Origin: Vibrio scophthalmi LMG 19158
GTDB taxonomy: Bacteria > Pseudomonadota > Gammaproteobacteria > Enterobacterales > Vibrionaceae
Length of the DNA stretch: 64,000 nt
Assembly (NCBI RefSeq): GCF_000222585.1
Contig: NZ_AFWE01000223.1
Coordinates: 1-64,000 of the forward strand
Direction of reading: 5' to 3'
Shown here: piece after piece, positions 62,720 through 64,000 of the stretch
Numbering within the stretch: position 1 is the first letter of the stretch
How the letters are laid out: every line of letters starts with the position of its first letter
The notes under the pieces: model-generated
Told to the model about the DNA's origin: nothing
The model's database searches: none
Seen by the model: only the letters and a program-made list of their open reading frames with translations
Position numbers and translations under genes: made by a program

Positions 62720-64000
62720 ATCATAAGTACAAATAATATCACCATGCAATTTGGTGCCGAGCCACTGTTTGAAAACATTTCAGCTAAGTTCGGTAATGGT
62801 AACCGTTACGGCCTAATTGGTGCGAACGGCTGTGGTAAGTCAACATTCATGAAAATCTTGAGCGGTGCGCTAACACCAAGTTCAGGTAATGTTTCGATTA
62901 CTCCAGGGCTTAAACTGGGCGTATTGAGCCAAGATCAGTTTGCTTTTGAACAACACAATGTTATCGATGTTGTGATCATGGGCGACCGTAAACTGTGGGA
63001 AGTGAAGCAAGAGCGTGAGCGTATCTATTCATTGCCGGAGATGAGTGAAGAAGACGGCATGAAAGTGGCAGAGCTTGAAAGCGAGTTTGCCGAAATGGAC
63101 GGTTATACCGCAGAAAGCCGCGCGGGTGATATTTTGCTACAAGCAGGTATTGAGGAAGAGTTTCATTTTGGCCTGATGCAGCAAGTGGCACCGGGTTGGA
63201 AACTACGTGTGCTATTGGCACAGGCGCTGTTCGCCAACCCTGATATTTTGCTACTCGACGAACCAACCAACAACTTGGATATTCATACCATCAACTGGTT
63301 GGCGGAAGAGTTGAACCAACGTAAGTGTACGATGATCATCATCTCGCACGACCGTCACTTCCTAAACTCTGTGTGTACACACATGGCGGATATCGATTAC
63401 GGTGAGCTACGCATTTACCCTGGTAACTATGAGTACTTCCTTGAAGCTTCGGGTTTGATTCGTGAGCAACTATTGGCTTCGAATGCAAAGAAAACGGCAG
63501 AAATTAACGAACTACAAGATTTCGTAAACCGTTTTGGTGCTAATGCTTCTAAAGCGAAGCAAGCAAGCTCACGTGCTAAAAAAATGGATAAGATCCAATT
63601 AGACGAAGTGAAATCAAGTAGCCGTGTTAGCCCGTCAATCGACTTCGGTGAAGGTAAAAAACTGCACCGTCTAGCGCTTGAACTGCAAGATCTTGGCCAC
63701 GCTTTTGGTGACGAACTGTTGTTTGAAAAAGGCAATTTGTTGCTTGAAGCGGGCACGCGTTTAGCGGTTATCGGCGAAAACGGTGTGGGTAAAACCACCT
63801 TACTACGTTGCCTAGTCAATGAACTAGAGCAGACACAAGGCGTAGTGAAATGGTCTGAAAATGCCTCGATTGGTTACTGCCCGCAAGACAGCACTGCAGA
63901 TTTTGATAACGATCTGACCATTTTTGAGTGGATATCGCAATGGCGTACAGTGAAGCACAATGACTTGATGGTGCGTGGTATTTTGGGTCGTCTGTTGTTT
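62720..64000 (+). CDS. ybiT: ABC-F ATPase YbiT, N-terminal part (runs off the window)
   Basis: This 427-codon 5' part is an ABC-F translation factor. First ABC domain: Walker [10 protein letters not shown] (about 37-45), signature-type [15 protein letters not shown], Walker [13 protein letters not shown] and HDRHF. Then the interdomain linker (about 240-300) and the second domain starting with GENGVGKTT. Sequence matches E. coli YbiT closely ([27 protein letters not shown]). Expected start is one codon before ISTNN, but that codon is ATC, 7 bases after GAGGG; alternatives are TTG 62684 or ATG 62744. It probably ends beyond 64000. Confidence 0.88.
   Translation, partial: MISTNNITMQFGAEPLFENISAKFGNGNRYGLIGANGCGKSTFMKILSGALTPSSGNVSITPGLKLGVLSQDQFAFEQHNVIDVVIMGDRKLWEVKQERERIYSLPEMSEEDGMKVAELESEFAEMDGYTAESRAGDILLQAGIEEEFHFGLMQQVAPGWKLRVLLAQALFANPDILLLDEPTNNLDIHTINWLAEELNQRKCTMIIISHDRHFLNSVCTHMADIDYGELRIYPGNYEYFLEASGLIREQLLASNAKKTAEINELQDFVNRFGANASKAKQASSRAKKMDKIQLDEVKSSSRVSPSIDFGEGKKLHRLALELQDLGHAFGDELLFEKGNLLLEAGTRLAVIGENGVGKTTLLRCLVNELEQTQGVVKWSENASIGYCPQDSTADFDNDLTIFEWISQWRTVKHNDLMVRGILGRLLF

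Overview
This window is chromosomal DNA from a gammaproteobacterium, almost certainly a Vibrio or close relative. The base composition is moderate, and RhlE, YbiT, a Vibrio-type CNT nucleoside transporter, DUF3010, DUF2339, YfiR and CyuA/YhaM proteins all look Vibrio-like. Short rho-independent terminators follow most genes. I see no rRNA, tRNA, CRISPR array, prophage or insertion sequence. The species was not determined.

Layout. 1-5.5 kb: tail of an Orn/Lys/Arg decarboxylase, an FMN reductase divergent from a LysR regulator, a Na+/nucleoside symporter with a CRP-type promoter and long leader, and rhlE. 5.5-10.3 kb: an 800 bp AT-rich control region, then gadC-glsA-gadB, a glutamine/glutamate-dependent acid-resistance operon. 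10.3-20.6 kb: mostly single genes (TRIC channel, DinB, DMT exporter, secreted PEBP protein, a 918-residue DUF2339 membrane protein, a DUF2975/XRE pair with a candidate operator, a zinc-finger membrane protein, a very His-rich protein behind a structured leader, and cysteine desulfidase CyuA). 20.9-25.6 kb: a three-gene operon of TonB-dependent receptor, YfiR-like periplasmic protein and YfiN-like diguanylate cyclase. 25.8-28.6 kb: an AraC/GyrI-like regulator divergent from a PLP aminotransferase, then a cytochrome b561-type protein. 28.9-35.1 kb: a six-gene phosphonate/phosphate-ester-type ABC operon with two cytoplasmic hydrolases, divergent from a PhnR-like regulator.

35.8-51.4 kb is the most unusual part: two reductive-dehalogenase-type respiratory modules. 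Each has a Tat-exported 2x[4Fe-4S] RdhA, a small membrane anchor (RdhB), a NosR/RdhC-like flavoprotein with a flavinylation motif, and a tiny one-helix membrane protein. Module 1 has a LysR regulator and an 18 bp perfect palindrome in its divergent promoter region; module 2 has a TPR protein as its first gene. Between the modules lie pldA, an emrAB pump with perfect inverted repeats upstream, a Cys-rich secreted protein, a DMT transporter and an AraC regulator. No halogenated substrate or corrinoid gene can be seen in the window.

51.7-60.7 kb is a complete D-galactonate catabolic cluster: FadR-type regulator, DgoK, DgoA, a three-part TRAP transporter and DgoD, plus a second dehydratase (IlvD/Edd) and a second aldolase (DapA family) that suggest a wider sugar-acid range. 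The window ends with an AraC regulator, a LysE exporter and the start of the ABC-F protein YbiT, whose best ribosome-binding site points at an ATC codon rather than a usual start.
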